A DNA stretch of 64,000 bases, from positions 94,335 to 158,334 of the forward strand of contig QRFJ01002104.1 of NCBI GenBank assembly GCA_006176705.1, given 5' to 3'. The stretch is from Cocos nucifera. Lineage: Eukaryota > Streptophyta > Magnoliopsida > Arecales > Arecaceae. This document shows positions 35,289 through 46,012 of the stretch, one piece after another; the first letter of the stretch is position 1, and each line of letters begins with the position of its first letter. The notes under the pieces are model-generated. The model was given only the letters and a program-made list of their open reading frames with translations, searched no databases and was not told the DNA's origin. The position numbers and the translations under genes were made by a program.

Positions 35289-36442
35289 CTATTTAGTTTT
35301 GATAAAGAGAGGATTTATCGATTAGTCCTTAAATTTATTAATGACAAAATGATAGGCTGTTAATTAGGACGACAATGTCTATCGAGCATAAGTCGCTATA
35401 TGCCAGGTTAGTTGTCCTATTAACCAAGGTGTGTGGAGACATTGGTATGGCATACAGGTAAGATGTATGAGTACATCATCATTGAACATGACTAACTCTA
35501 GAGCATTCTGCTATCAAGAATATCTCTGATGGGATATAGATATAAGTATCCCTTAGACCTAAGATCACCTTAGTGACTTGCAAGCAACTCACTGTGCTTT
35601 GATACCGGACTAACTGAATTTCTAATTCAGCAACAGAAGTCTTTTGGGTACAGTCAAGTACTTGCAAAGTTGGAGTGTTATCAAGATGAAATTGACCACT
35701 CCAAGAGTTGGAGAAGAATGTATCATTGTATTTCAATATAGCAAAACCTTGGCCAGGATAATCCATCAGATGGATTTGTTATTTTAAAATACAATGTGGA
35801 TAATCTAATCAGAGTTGACAGTTGAACTTTGATGTGTTCCACGAGCATTGTGGTCAAGGAGATGAATTATATGAAAACTATATCCATATGTATTCTAAGG
35901 ATGGTGTTCTACACCTTCGACCTATCCGACTGTCGAATATCATTGCTAGATGATCACTTCGATTGGTATAAAAATTTATTTCTATGCTACCAACTTAGGT
36001 TTAAACCAATGAGGTCACACACATTAGCGCTTACGATCTGATCAGATGGTTGATCAACAATTAAGAATCATTCTAGGGTTAAATAATCAATACGATTGGT
36101 GTTTAAACTAGTGCAAGTGTTGCAGGAGGATCGATTAGCAATTGGATGCTAATTGGCTTAATTTGATTAAGCCACTAGGCTGAGATTAAGTCTAATTAAA
36201 TATAATTTAATTAGATTTAGTTTGGGCTTGATTGGATCAAGTTCAATTAATTTATTGGATAAGCCAAGTGCAAGGAAGAACTAATCCTAGTCTAACTAGG
36301 ACTCGGATTAACCCAATTTTCTAATTTAATTAGAAAATAAATTTGAATTAAATTTGATTTAATCTAACTTAATTAAATTTTTAAATGGATTAGGATCTTA
36401 TTTAATTAGATTGGTTTAATCTTAATTTTATTTGGTTAAAAG

Positions 36443-36514
36443 ATTTTGTTTGATCAAGTCAAAATAGGAGTCCTAGTCATCTTGTTTGACCAAGTCAAAA
36501 TAGGAGTCCTAGTG
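36443..36514 (+). repeat. 36-bp tandem duplication in A2 5' LTR
   Basis: Two adjacent copies of a unit containing CAAGTCAAAATAGGAGTCC; the 3' LTR (about 52386-52421) has one. It therefore arose after insertion of A2. Confidence 0.8.
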
Positions 36515-36867
36515 TGACTAGGACTCCCTATCTCCTTGCGCCACCTTGGTCCCAATGCCCTCCATAACTATTTTTTAGATATTTTTTATGGAATACAAAG
36601 CTTTGGGAGAGGTTTGGGGTATGCAAAAGTTAGAGAAAGAGGGTTCTTGGGCGTGGGGGTTCCATAGGCACCAAACTAGGTGTTTAGGTGAGAGAAAAGA
36701 GAAGAAGAAAAGGGTCTTCTTCTAAGACTATTTTATTTTCAAACTCTCCTCCTTTCTTTTAAGTTTTTTTGAGAGAGTCTCAGATCAGAAAACTCTCATC
36801 TTCCTTCTTATATTTTGGGGAGTCCAAATTTCAAAGAAGAGAGCATCAGATCGACCGTCGAAGAAGG

Positions 36868-36897
36868 ATCAGCACAGTACTAGTATGCTGTGCTGAT
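36868..36897 (+). other. LTR hairpin, palindromic loop (A2 5' LTR)
   Basis: ATCAGCACAG, loop TACTAGTATG, CTGTGCTGAT. The loop contains the self-complementary octamer TACTAGTA. Confidence 0.7.
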
Positions 36898-37280
36898 TTT
36901 CTGCATCGGACTTTAGATCAAAGATTGTAGGCTCGTGTGGACAACTCCTTGAGGCCGGATGCGTGTGTGGCTCATGACTTCATCCTCAAGCCCAGATCAA
37001 TAGGTTAGGATATCTAAAGTTGCTCAGGTAATAGATCTGATCTATAAACTTTATACCTGCATTTGATGTAGTGTAGATTTAGGTTGATTTGATCAACCTT
37101 TGCCTTTCTTATTTGATTTTAATTTTTGATTTTATATCATGCCTTAATCATGTAATAGATCTAAGATCTAGGTATTTATATAGTTATTTAAATAAATTTT
37201 AGGTTTATTTAAGTCTTCCACTATAAGATCTTGAAAAAATTTTAAGATCTATTTGTGAAATCCTAGATCTGATTCCTTCA

Positions 37281-39026
37281 ATTAGTATCAGAGCCTAGGT
37301 TCTTATTACATGATTTTTATGCATGTCTAGATTATTCTTAGATTAGATCTAATTTATAATCTAATTATTAAATCTAAAATTAAAAAAAAAATTAAATATT
37401 TTAGATTGCACAGATTGCCATAAGGTTGTCCTGCTGTAAGCTCATCCCTTACAGTGAATAGGTTGTCCTAGTACGTGCTGATCTAAAATATTGATCATAA
37501 AATTTTAAATTAGATCTAAAAAATTTTATGATCTGATTAAAAATATTTTAATCTAATTTTAATCTTCATAAATATATTAGATTTGATCTAGAAAGATTTA
37601 TTATTGATTATTATTGAAACTGTTTCAATTACATGAACCTGTTTAGATTAGATCTAAAGTAGATTCATGTTTATGTTACTTGCATATTGATTATGGATCA
37701 AACATGCAATTTGGTTGATAGAACCATATTATAAAAATATTTTACAAATATTAAAACTATTTTTGAAAAGCCAAACCCCAACCCTCAGCCTAAAACTTAA
37801 TTAAGAATTAAGAAGTTGTTTGATTAGGTTCTAGGATTGTAAATTGAAGATCCTATGACACGAATCATAACACAATGGATTAATGAGTTAGTGGAGATTA
37901 GGTCCATTAATTGGGTTAGACCTAGGGTTAGATTAAAGAATAGATTTAATTAGAGAATTGACTAAATCTAATCAATTATTATCTTAGATTAGGTCAAGGA
38001 TTCTCTAGATCAATTGCAATAGTTGTAGTTGGTCAAGTCCATATCTTTAACAAGACCCAAGATAGACTTGATTCTTGGCTATGGGATCTAGCATGAAATA
38101 TTAGGTTGACCTAATTGAAATAATTAAACTAGTTGGTGTCTAAGGTAAACCAGACCAGTGGTTTTTAATTGACAGCCCACTTACCTGGCCATTTCTGATG
38201 GTGTCTAAGGCAAGCCTGGTAGATCCATCCACTGATCGAACTTACTTGGCCTCTTAGTGAGATTATATTTTGAATGGATCACTTGACTATTTGAGCTAAC
38301 CCATGTCAGCTAGGTAATTAGTTTGCCAAATTTAGGTGCTCCTAGACTAGCCTATTAATGGTCTCCCTAAAGCTGACTTGATGAAGTTAGTGGGAGGATC
38401 ATGACAAGCTAGTTAATCTGACCTGCTCACTTCTATAAATAAATTCTCTAAAATTATTAGGTCCCTAAAATGAAATAGTTATATGATAACTGGATCATAG
38501 CCTCCCATTAAAGTGGAAGATAATGGTTCCATCAGTTGGATAATCATTGGAGGCCCAAAGGCCTGGTGCTTATTGATTGATGAAATTATCATTCATTATA
38601 TGATCTCTTGGATACATCTTTCTAAATGATGTCAGGTGGGCCAACCAAAGTTGGGAATGATCATTCATTGGTTGGATGGGCCAAGTATGGCCATATTAAT
38701 GGTTGGACCTAATTGGACCCTTTTTTGAGAAGGCCGAAGCCAACTGATCGGGGCCTAGGGAAAAATTTAATTACTAAAAATTATTTAAAAAAAAAATTGA
38801 TTATGAACCTATCCTTAGATGTACATCGGTGGGCCAACCAAAGTTAGGCTTGTGTACAGTCTATGTGGATTCTAGTACCCACTAAGGAATTAGGGTAATT
38901 CCTCGAATTGGAGGCAGATGCTACCAATTCAAATAAAATAGTGGGAGAAATCTTTTGATTAAAGTCCAAATCATTAGATTTAATGAATCAATTACTAATT
39001 AGGTTTTGGTTTTTCTTTGTGCAGAC
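37281..39026 (+). other. A2 PBS and leader
   Basis: PBS ATTAGTATCAGAGCC (37281-37295; initiator-Met tRNA type), then about 1.7 kb of non-coding leader. The leader ends TTTTTCTTTGTGCAG (39010-39024) just before the gag ATG, a strong 3' splice-site shape. Two leader modules lie at 38135-38251. Confidence 0.8.
38135..38251 (+). other. Leader module shared across families (two copies in A2)
   Basis: GGTGTCTAAGGTAAAC 38135-38150, GTTTTTAATTG 38161-38171, CACTTACCTGGCCA 38178-38191; then GATGGTGTCTAAGGCAAG 38197-38214 and CTTACTTGGCC 38241-38251. Confidence 0.6.
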
Positions 39027-39900
39027 ATGGCCACTTCTCTATTGCTCTAATCATTGTTGGACAATGATAAGTTGGTGGAACCCAACTTTGGTAGCTGGTA
39101 CTGAAAGTTGAAGATCGTCCTAGAGCATGAATGGATCCTATATGTGCTGACGAATCCTACACTTAAGGAGCTAGCTGCCAATGCACGTGGAACAATCAAA
39201 GATACTTATCAGAAGTGGCTCAATGATCGAACCATGGTGTGTTACATTATGCTGGCTGCGATGAGCGACGAGTTCAGTAGCAAGTTTGAGATAGCTCAGC
39301 CAAACGAAATGCTCCAAGTGTTGGAGGATTCTTTTGGTACACCCGATGATGTTGAGAGGCACAAGACTAGTTGTGCCATCTTCAATGCCAGAATGTGGGA
39401 TGGTGTCTCTATCACTGATCATGTATTGTACATGATCAAGCTGATGGAGCGCTTAAGCAAGCTCGGCTTTTCTTTGCAAAACAACTTGGAAAAAATGTAA
39501 TACTGAACTCGCCGCCCAAGTCTTATCTCCCATTCCTTATACATTATAGAATGTTAAAGCCTGAAGTGGAATACCACGGGTTACTGGGGTTACTTCAAAA
39601 CTTTGAGAAGGATCACCAACTCCATAAGGAGTCGGTGAACTTAGTGGGAGGTTCATCTTCTCGTTCTCGATCCTTTGAAAAAGAAAAGAAGAACAAGAAG
39701 AAGAAAGCCAAGAAGGTGCATGTTCTTGCTAGGACACTTATGTAGGCTCAGACCCCAATGACCAAGCTCGATAAAAGTCAAGCCGAATGCTTCTTTTGAA
39801 AGAAGTGGGGGCACTGAAAGAGGAACTGTCCTCAATACATTGCCTCACTGGATCCAAATAGGTAGAGAAAGAAGCAAGCTATTGCTGGGTAAGGTATTTA
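39027..39900 (+). pseudogene. gag: A2 gag, broken
   Basis: ATG at 39027 (MATSLLL, stop). The main frame 39108-39500 includes EHEWILYVL and TIKDTYQKWLND, a copia capsid-like Gag. Frame 39551-39745 is the Lys-rich C-terminal part. The zinc knuckle near 39789-39832 has two TGA stops: the second Cys (39798-39800) and Trp (39816-39818). The Trp stop is shared with A1. Confidence 0.85.
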
Positions 39901-41436
39901 TATTATAACTCCTTGCAATTTCTCTATTTATGATATTACCAACTGAATATTGGATACCGGTAGCCCTTACCATATTTGCAATTCATTGTGGGGGTTACAG
40001 GTCAACAGAAGATTCGAGCAAGACAAGAGATTCCTAAATGTTGGAGATGGAAGACCAGTTCTAGTTCTAGCTTTAGGAATTTTGAAACTTGTATTTAAAT
40101 CTCATACCGTTGTTCTTAGTGATTGTAATTTCTATCCTAGTTTCTTTTTAAATATCACTTCTGTCAGCCTTTTGGCCATGAACAATTATGAAATTTCAAT
40201 AAAGAAACAAGTTTGTAATATCATTGTAAATGATGTTACTGCTTTCTGTGGACAATTGAACACTAGTGTATATATGTTATCACAACCTGTTAATATAGTC
40301 TATTCTATTGGCAAGCACCCTAGATTAGATAGTGTATCAAATATCTACATATGGCACTATAGGTTAGGTCATATAAATAAGAATAGGATAAACAGGTTGA
40401 CTCAGGAGGGAATCTTCGAAGTTAATGATTGTGAATCACTTTCAACCTGTGAGTCCTGTCTTCTTGGTAAAATGACCGAGTCACCTTTTACTGAAAAAGG
40501 TGAGAGATCCAATGAGCTCTTAGGTCTAGTATATACTGATGTATGTGGACCAATGAGCATAAGTGACAGAGGTGGATATGTCTACTTCATCACTTTCATA
40601 GATGATCTATCCAGATATGAATATGTCTATCTAATGAAACATAAGTCAGATTCTTTTGAAATGTTCAAATGATTCCAAAGTGAAGTAAAAAAATAAATTG
40701 GAAAGAGTATTATAACTCTTCAATCTAACCGAGGAGGAGAATACCTTTTTAGTGAGTTTCTCATATATCTAGGAGAGAATGGAATTTTCTTCCAATGAAC
40801 TCCTCTTGGAACACCACAGCATAATGGTGTGCCTGAAAGGAGGAATCGGACTCTGTTAGATATGCTCCGATCCATAATGAGATTTGCCGGCTTGCCGATA
40901 TCCTTTTGGGGATATGCACTCGAATTGGCTTGTTATCTATTAAATAGGGTTCCAAGTAAGTCCATAGTTAAAACCCCATATGAGATATGGATAGGGCATG
41001 AGCCAGCACTTTTACACCTTAAAATTTAGGGGTGCTCGGCTTATGTCAAACGGTTAGTTATAGATAAACTTAGACCTAGGTCTAACAAGTGTATATTCAT
41101 AGGGTACCCAAAAGAGACCAAAGAATACTATTTCTACCATGCTGATGAACAAAAGATGTTTGTCAGCCATATGGCAATCTTTTTGGAAAAGGAGTTCCTT
41201 GATGAAGGAACTGTTGCCTCTAAGGTTGAACTTGATGAAGTTTAACAAGTAGAAAGTCCGACACAAAATGTTGAACCTAAGTTGGATTTGATTAGATCAG
41301 ATCCGAAGCCTAGTGAACCCGCACCATTAAGGCGATCCGGTAGAGTATCATACCGTCCGAATAGATACTATGGATTCTTGGGCTAGGATGGTGATCCCAT
41401 CGAACTCGATGAGAACGATGAGGACCCGATCACTTA
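39901..41436 (+). pseudogene. A2 protease and integrase
   Basis: Frame 39950-40672 (240 codons) is the best preserved stretch in A2. It has the protease motif LDTGSPYHIC at its start, the GAG-pre-integrase region (WHYRLGHINKNRINRL, CESCLLGKM) and the integrase core with YTDVCGPM and FIDDLSRY. It ends at TGA 40670-40672; TAA follows at 40694-40696, both as in A1 and F. Frame 40829-41029 contains the third catalytic region (NGVPERRNRTLLD) and PYEIWIG. The linker follows with stops near 41243 and 41384. Confidence 0.87.
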
Positions 41437-42877
41437 TATGGATGTGATGCAGAGATCCGACTCTAACAAATGGCTAGAAGCCATGAGATCCGAAATGAAT
41501 TCCATGAAGGTCAGTGATGTACGGACATTAGTTGACCCACCGGAAGGTGTTAAACCCATTGGGTGTAAATGGATCTTTAAAAGGAAGAGGGGCACTGATG
41601 AAAAAGTGAAGACCTATAAAGCCCGTCTGGTTGCCAAGGGCTATTATCAACGTTATGGTATTGACTATGACGAGACGTTCTCCCCTATGGCAATGCTGAA
41701 GTCCATTCAGATCATGCTTTCCATTGCTGCCCATCTAGACTATGAGATCTGCCAAATGGATGTGAAGACAACTTTTCTAAATGGAGAGCTGACCGAAGAG
41801 GTGTATATGATACAATCTAAAGGGTTCACATCCATAAATGAATACAAGGTGTGCAAGCTTCAGAGATCCATTTATGGATTGAAGTAGGCATCTCAGAGTT
41901 GGAACATGCGTTTTGATAAAATGATCAAAACGTATGGCTTGGTTAAAAACGAAGAAGAACCTTGCATTTATAAATGGGCAAATGGTCCAGCAGTGATATT
42001 CCTTATTTCGTACGTAGATAATATTATCTTAATCAGGAATGACATCCCCGCACTGCAAGAAATAAAAGTCTGGTTGTCATCACAGTTCTCCATGAAGAAC
42101 TTGGGTGAAGCATCCTACATCCTAGGGATGAAGATCTATAGGAATAGATTTAAAAGGATGCTTAGTATATCCCAATCCACGTACATAGAAACTGTGCTGA
42201 AGAAGTTCAACATGGAAAATTCCAAAAAGGGCTATCTTTCGATAGGCCAAGGAATTTCTCTCTCTAAGAAGGATTATCCGATAACTCCTGAAGAGAGAGA
42301 GCGTATGAGTAGAATTTCATATGCTTCGATAGTGGGATCTATTATATATATAATTACATGTACGAGATCAAATGTAGCATACTCACTAGGAGTAGTGAGT
42401 AGATACTAGTCCAACCCCAAAAAAAATCATTGGAAGGTGGTTAAAACCATCCTTAAGTATTTAAGAAATACTGAGGATCAATGGTTGGTTTATGGTGAGT
42501 CGGATCTAAAGCTTGTAGGATTTACAAACTCCAGCTTTCAATCTGACCATGATGATAGTAAAAGTGTATCGGGATATATCTTTACTCTAAATGGTAGAGC
42601 CATCTGCTAAGAAAGTTCCAAGCAGCATACAGTGGCTGACTCTATTTGTGAAGTGGAGTACATGATAGCATCAGATACAGCAAAGAAAGCTACGTGGCTG
42701 AGAAAGTTCATCACCGAGCTTAGAGTAGAACCCTCCATTGATGGTCTAGTCTTGCTCTACTACGATAGCACCGATGTCATAGCTCAAGCAAAGAAACCGA
42801 AGGCATACCAGCGGATAAAGCATATTCTATACCGCTTTCATTTGGTCCGTGAGATCGTGGATCGTGGTGACGTCAAC
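41437..42877 (+). pseudogene. A2 reverse transcriptase and RNase H, cut by B
   Basis: Frame 41438-41887 has the RT start and motif A (MDVKTTFLNGEL), ending at TAG 41885-41887 as in A1. Frame 41906-42409 reads YVDN at 42011-42022: the second catalytic Asp is Asn (GAT GAT/GAC to GAT AAT). Frame 42632-42880 covers most of RNase H (EVEYMIAS, YYDSTDVIAQAK). B is inserted after the codons for RGDVN; the final residues continue at 50933. Confidence 0.9.
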
Positions 42878-44590
42878 TGATAAGTATCATAAATTCATTA
42901 ATAAAAATATTAATTTATCAATTAATTTATATTAATTTTTAAAAATTAATGATCAATTTATATATAATTTTTGAGAAATTAATATTTTTATAAATTAAAA
43001 AATTAATTAAAAAATAATAAAAATTTAGAAATAAAATTTTATTATCAATGGAAAAAGCTCATTTTTTTATTAGAATGAAATAAGTTTCACATAAAATGGA
43101 GCTAAAACAAAGAAGATATGAATTTCTAAAGAAATAAAATAAATAAAAATTAAATAAAAAAAGAAAAATGGCTCAGTCAACTCTGCAAGCTAAGCCAGCC
43201 ACGTTAGCTGACTCAGCTATAGAAGCCGTCGGTCGGTCCATGATCCAGGTGTGGACCGTCAGCTCAGCAGAAATTAACGAATCACGGAGTGACATGTGGC
43301 GGACCTAGACCCTTAAAGGATTCATAGAAAATCTATCATGACTCATAGGGCACTTTGGACTTTTCACTCGACGACAGGAGGCACTGATTAGTCGGGGTGT
43401 ATGGTAAAGCCGGTCCATGCGGTCCATGGCAATAGTAAAGGTGCGATCGGATGGATTCGATTGATTGCGGTCAAGATCGGACGGTGGTGGTTATTTCCAT
43501 GTTTGATTCAAATTTCGTCAGTGATCTAGCATGATCCAACAGCCAGAATACTAGTCGATGAAGATCCAACGGTCCCGAAAGCTCCCAACTTGATTAAAAC
43601 ATGTAGAACTCGATTCGACGACTAGATTTTCTCTTGATTAGTGCAATTCGATGGCCAAAAAACTAGTCGGTGAAGATCCAACGATCCAGGAAGCTCCCGA
43701 GTCGATTAAAACATTCAGAACTCGATTCGACGGTCGAATTTTCTTCTAATTAATGTGATCAATGGTTAAAATTTAATCCAACCTGATCTACAGCGGTACG
43801 CATCCAATTGATAATTTTTGGTCCATTGGATTTCTATTGAACGGCCAGATTTCATCTAGAGCAGTAGAATTCAACCAGAACTCCTTTTAATCTAATTTTC
43901 ACTCAGATTTCTCCATATTTTGATGATCAAAGAGCTCCTTAGTCCCACATTGCCTAGAAGAAAACTCTCCAGCCCTCCTAGCTCTATAAATAAGACCCCA
44001 GGCCTCCAGAGTTCATTATCTTCGATCAAGGTGAAGCTTTGGTATAGGGTGAAGCCAAGCTTTGAATTAATGGCTGCTTCAAAGCAACGAGTGTCGAGAA
44101 GAAGAGCTGGACTTCTACACCATCTTTCTACTAATGCCGATCCAAGATCAAAGATCAAGCTATTTTATTTTATTTTCTTTTTCTTTTAAATTTCATGTAT
44201 TTAAATTCTAAAATTTTAATTAATAAAAATTTTATTTTTTGCACTTTAATTTCAACTCTTTATTTTTGTTGTAATTTAATTTTTATATTTTAATTATTAC
44301 CTTTTATTTTTCTATAAGTAGATGCTAAGATCCAACTAGTAGAACTTAGTACCAAGTTTAAATTTCTACATCTTTTAATTTTTGCTTTTTATTTTCTGAC
44401 TTTACTTTTGATCCCAAAACTCAAATTTTTTTCTTTTTCTTTTCAAAAATCAAAGATTTCAAATCTAAAAACACTACCTTTCCTATAGATTCAATCCGAC
44501 TCACTGCTATCTACGTATTTTTAATCATTTTTAGAAGTTGAATTAAACTGATAAACATGATATCTTAACAATAACATCACGCTCCTATCA
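42878..44590 (+). repeat. B 5' LTR (1713 bp)
   Basis: TGATAAGTATCATAAATTC...CACGCTCCTATCA. The 3' LTR begins TGCGATAAGTG, so two bases may be lost at the 5' start. TATA core at 43985-43992. The overlapping ORFs 43892-44158 (minus) and 43920-44189 (plus) have counterparts in the 3' LTR, but both strands are open only because of the shared composition. Confidence 0.92.
43985..43992 (+). promoter_or_regulatory. TATA box in B 5' LTR
   Basis: TATAAATA within CTCTATAAATAAGACCCC, repeated at 50325-50332; CTATAAATAAGACCC is identical to the family D core. Confidence 0.65.
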
Positions 44591-44715
44591 AGTTTTTGGT
44601 GCCATTGCTAGAGATTATTTTTGATTTTTGATTTTAATTTTTTTAATTTATTCTAAATAAATTAAAAAATAATTTTAGCAAATGCATCAAGTTTTTGGTG
44701 TCGTTGTCAGAGAAG
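44588..44715 (+). other. B primer binding site, duplicated
   Basis: First copy TTTTTGGTGCCATTGCTAGAG adjoining the LTR (44592-44612). A second copy, TTTTTGGTGTCGTTGTCAGAG, lies about 100 bp downstream (44692-44712). Both resemble the complement of the 3' end of Asp-tRNA used by Athila/Tat elements. Only the LTR-adjacent copy can prime normally. Confidence 0.75.
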
Positions 44716-45372
44716 GAATAGATACTATTTTTTTTATTTCTTTAATTATTTTATAAATTAATTACAAATATTTTTTTTAAATATTGCTTATTAATTTTTT
44801 ATTTATTTATTTTGCAGAAAAAGAGGTTAAAGAACAAAAAGAACCAGGACAAGGAACAAATTATTTAGTTTTGCTTAGTGAGATCAATCCTAACCCTAGT
44901 CTTTATTTATTTATTTATTTATTTATTTTATTTTTAAATTAAATTTAAAATATATATATATCCACTTAAATTAAATTAAAAATATCATGACAAGATTAGA
45001 AATCCTAATTATTTAGAGCATGCATCATATTAGTTTTATTTTTATTTTTATTTTTTTTGGTGATTACTGGTGGCAAGGTAAGTCTTTCAGAATTCAACTA
45101 GTTGCATGCATCTAGTTTAAATTGCATAGAATCCTTTGATTGAAAATTTTTTGTGCATATTTATATTAAACCAAATTAAGGGCACAAACCAATTAAACAA
45201 GATAAGGTGGGAATTTGATCATCCTTTCTTGGCCCATAAACAATCAACCAGCATCTTGCATTGACCTAAGTCTTTAATTTTAAAATCAATTAGACATCAG
45301 CCCTAGGAGCTCGAGCTCAATAGGACAAGGAGCCCTAAGAGTTGAATTAGATTAGGATTAGTCAATTTGACT

Positions 45373-45516
45373 GGTGTCTAGGAAAGTGGTTTAGGGATGA
45401 CTGGGTCTAAAGGAAGGTAGTTTTTAATTGATTTTGTTAGCTTACCTGGTCAAGCATAATTGATGTCTAAGACAAGCAACAGAGGGACTCTCCCCAATCT
45501 TACACTTACCTGACCA
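45373..45516 (+). other. Leader module shared across families (two copies in B)
   Basis: GGTGTCTAGGAAAG 45373-45386, GTTTTTAATTG 45420-45430, CTTACCTGGTCA 45441-45452; then TGATGTCTAAGACAAG 45461-45476 and CACTTACCTGACCA 45503-45516. Confidence 0.6.
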
Positions 45517-45735
45517 GTTGATTGGCTGATCCTACACTTGAAGGGCTTGAAGATGACCTTGGTAGTTAGGAGCTATCTAGATTTAGGATAATCCTTAGTC
45601 AAGATTGATTGACCAACTTGATTGTTAACCAACATCAAATCTAATTAAACTTAATTCTTCTCTCTCTTCTTAATTCTAGGACTCCTTAGGATCTCTTCTT
45701 TAGAACTCTTCTTTCTTTCTTCGCCTTTCTCCTCT

Positions 45736-45766
45736 AAAAATAAAATAAAATAAAATAAAATAAAAA
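45736..45766 (+). repeat. (AAATA)n microsatellite in B leader
   Basis: Five to six AAATA units in the same place as the tract in C (6406-6433). Confidence 0.85.
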
Positions 45767-46012
45767 TTAAATTAAACTAACTAAAAAATATTAAAAATAA
45801 TAATTAAATTAAATTTAATTAATAAATAAAATAATTAAAAAATTAATTTTTAATATAATAAAATAATAAAAAAATATAAAAAATTCTAAAACCTTTTTGA
45901 ACTACATGTTAGGGTTGCACTAGTGCATGCACGATAGAAAATCACTTTACCTGATCTAGTTGAATCCAACCATAAAATTAAAAGGCTGAATTGTACTAAA
46001 CTCGATAATCAA

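Larger units (their letters stand above)
35294..37280 (+). repeat. A2 5' LTR, right piece
   Basis: Resumes after D1 with TAGTTTTGATAAAG and ends GATTCCTTCA at 37280. It carries the hairpin at 36868-36897, lacks the roughly 378-bp segment present in A1, and has a private tandem duplication of about 36 bp (36443-36514). A CAG/GTAATA splice-donor shape lies at 37025-37033. Frames 35479-35766 (minus) and 35829-36041 are incidental. Confidence 0.92.
44613..46012 (+). other. B leader
   Basis: About 1.4 kb without a supported gene. It contains a (TTTA)n tract at 44902-44930, leader modules at 45373-45516, a long pyrimidine tract at about 45655-45735, the (AAATA)n tract at 45736-45766 and an AT-only stretch to 45890. 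Confidence 0.7.

Noticed and set aside
43892..44189. Paired ORFs on both strands, repeated at 50158-50480
   Set aside because: The repetition is due to the two B LTRs; frames surround the TATA/5' end region and show no protein-like conservation.
44902..44930. (TTTA)n tract considered as a regulatory site
   Set aside because: A simple slippage repeat in an AT-rich leader with no counterpart in C.
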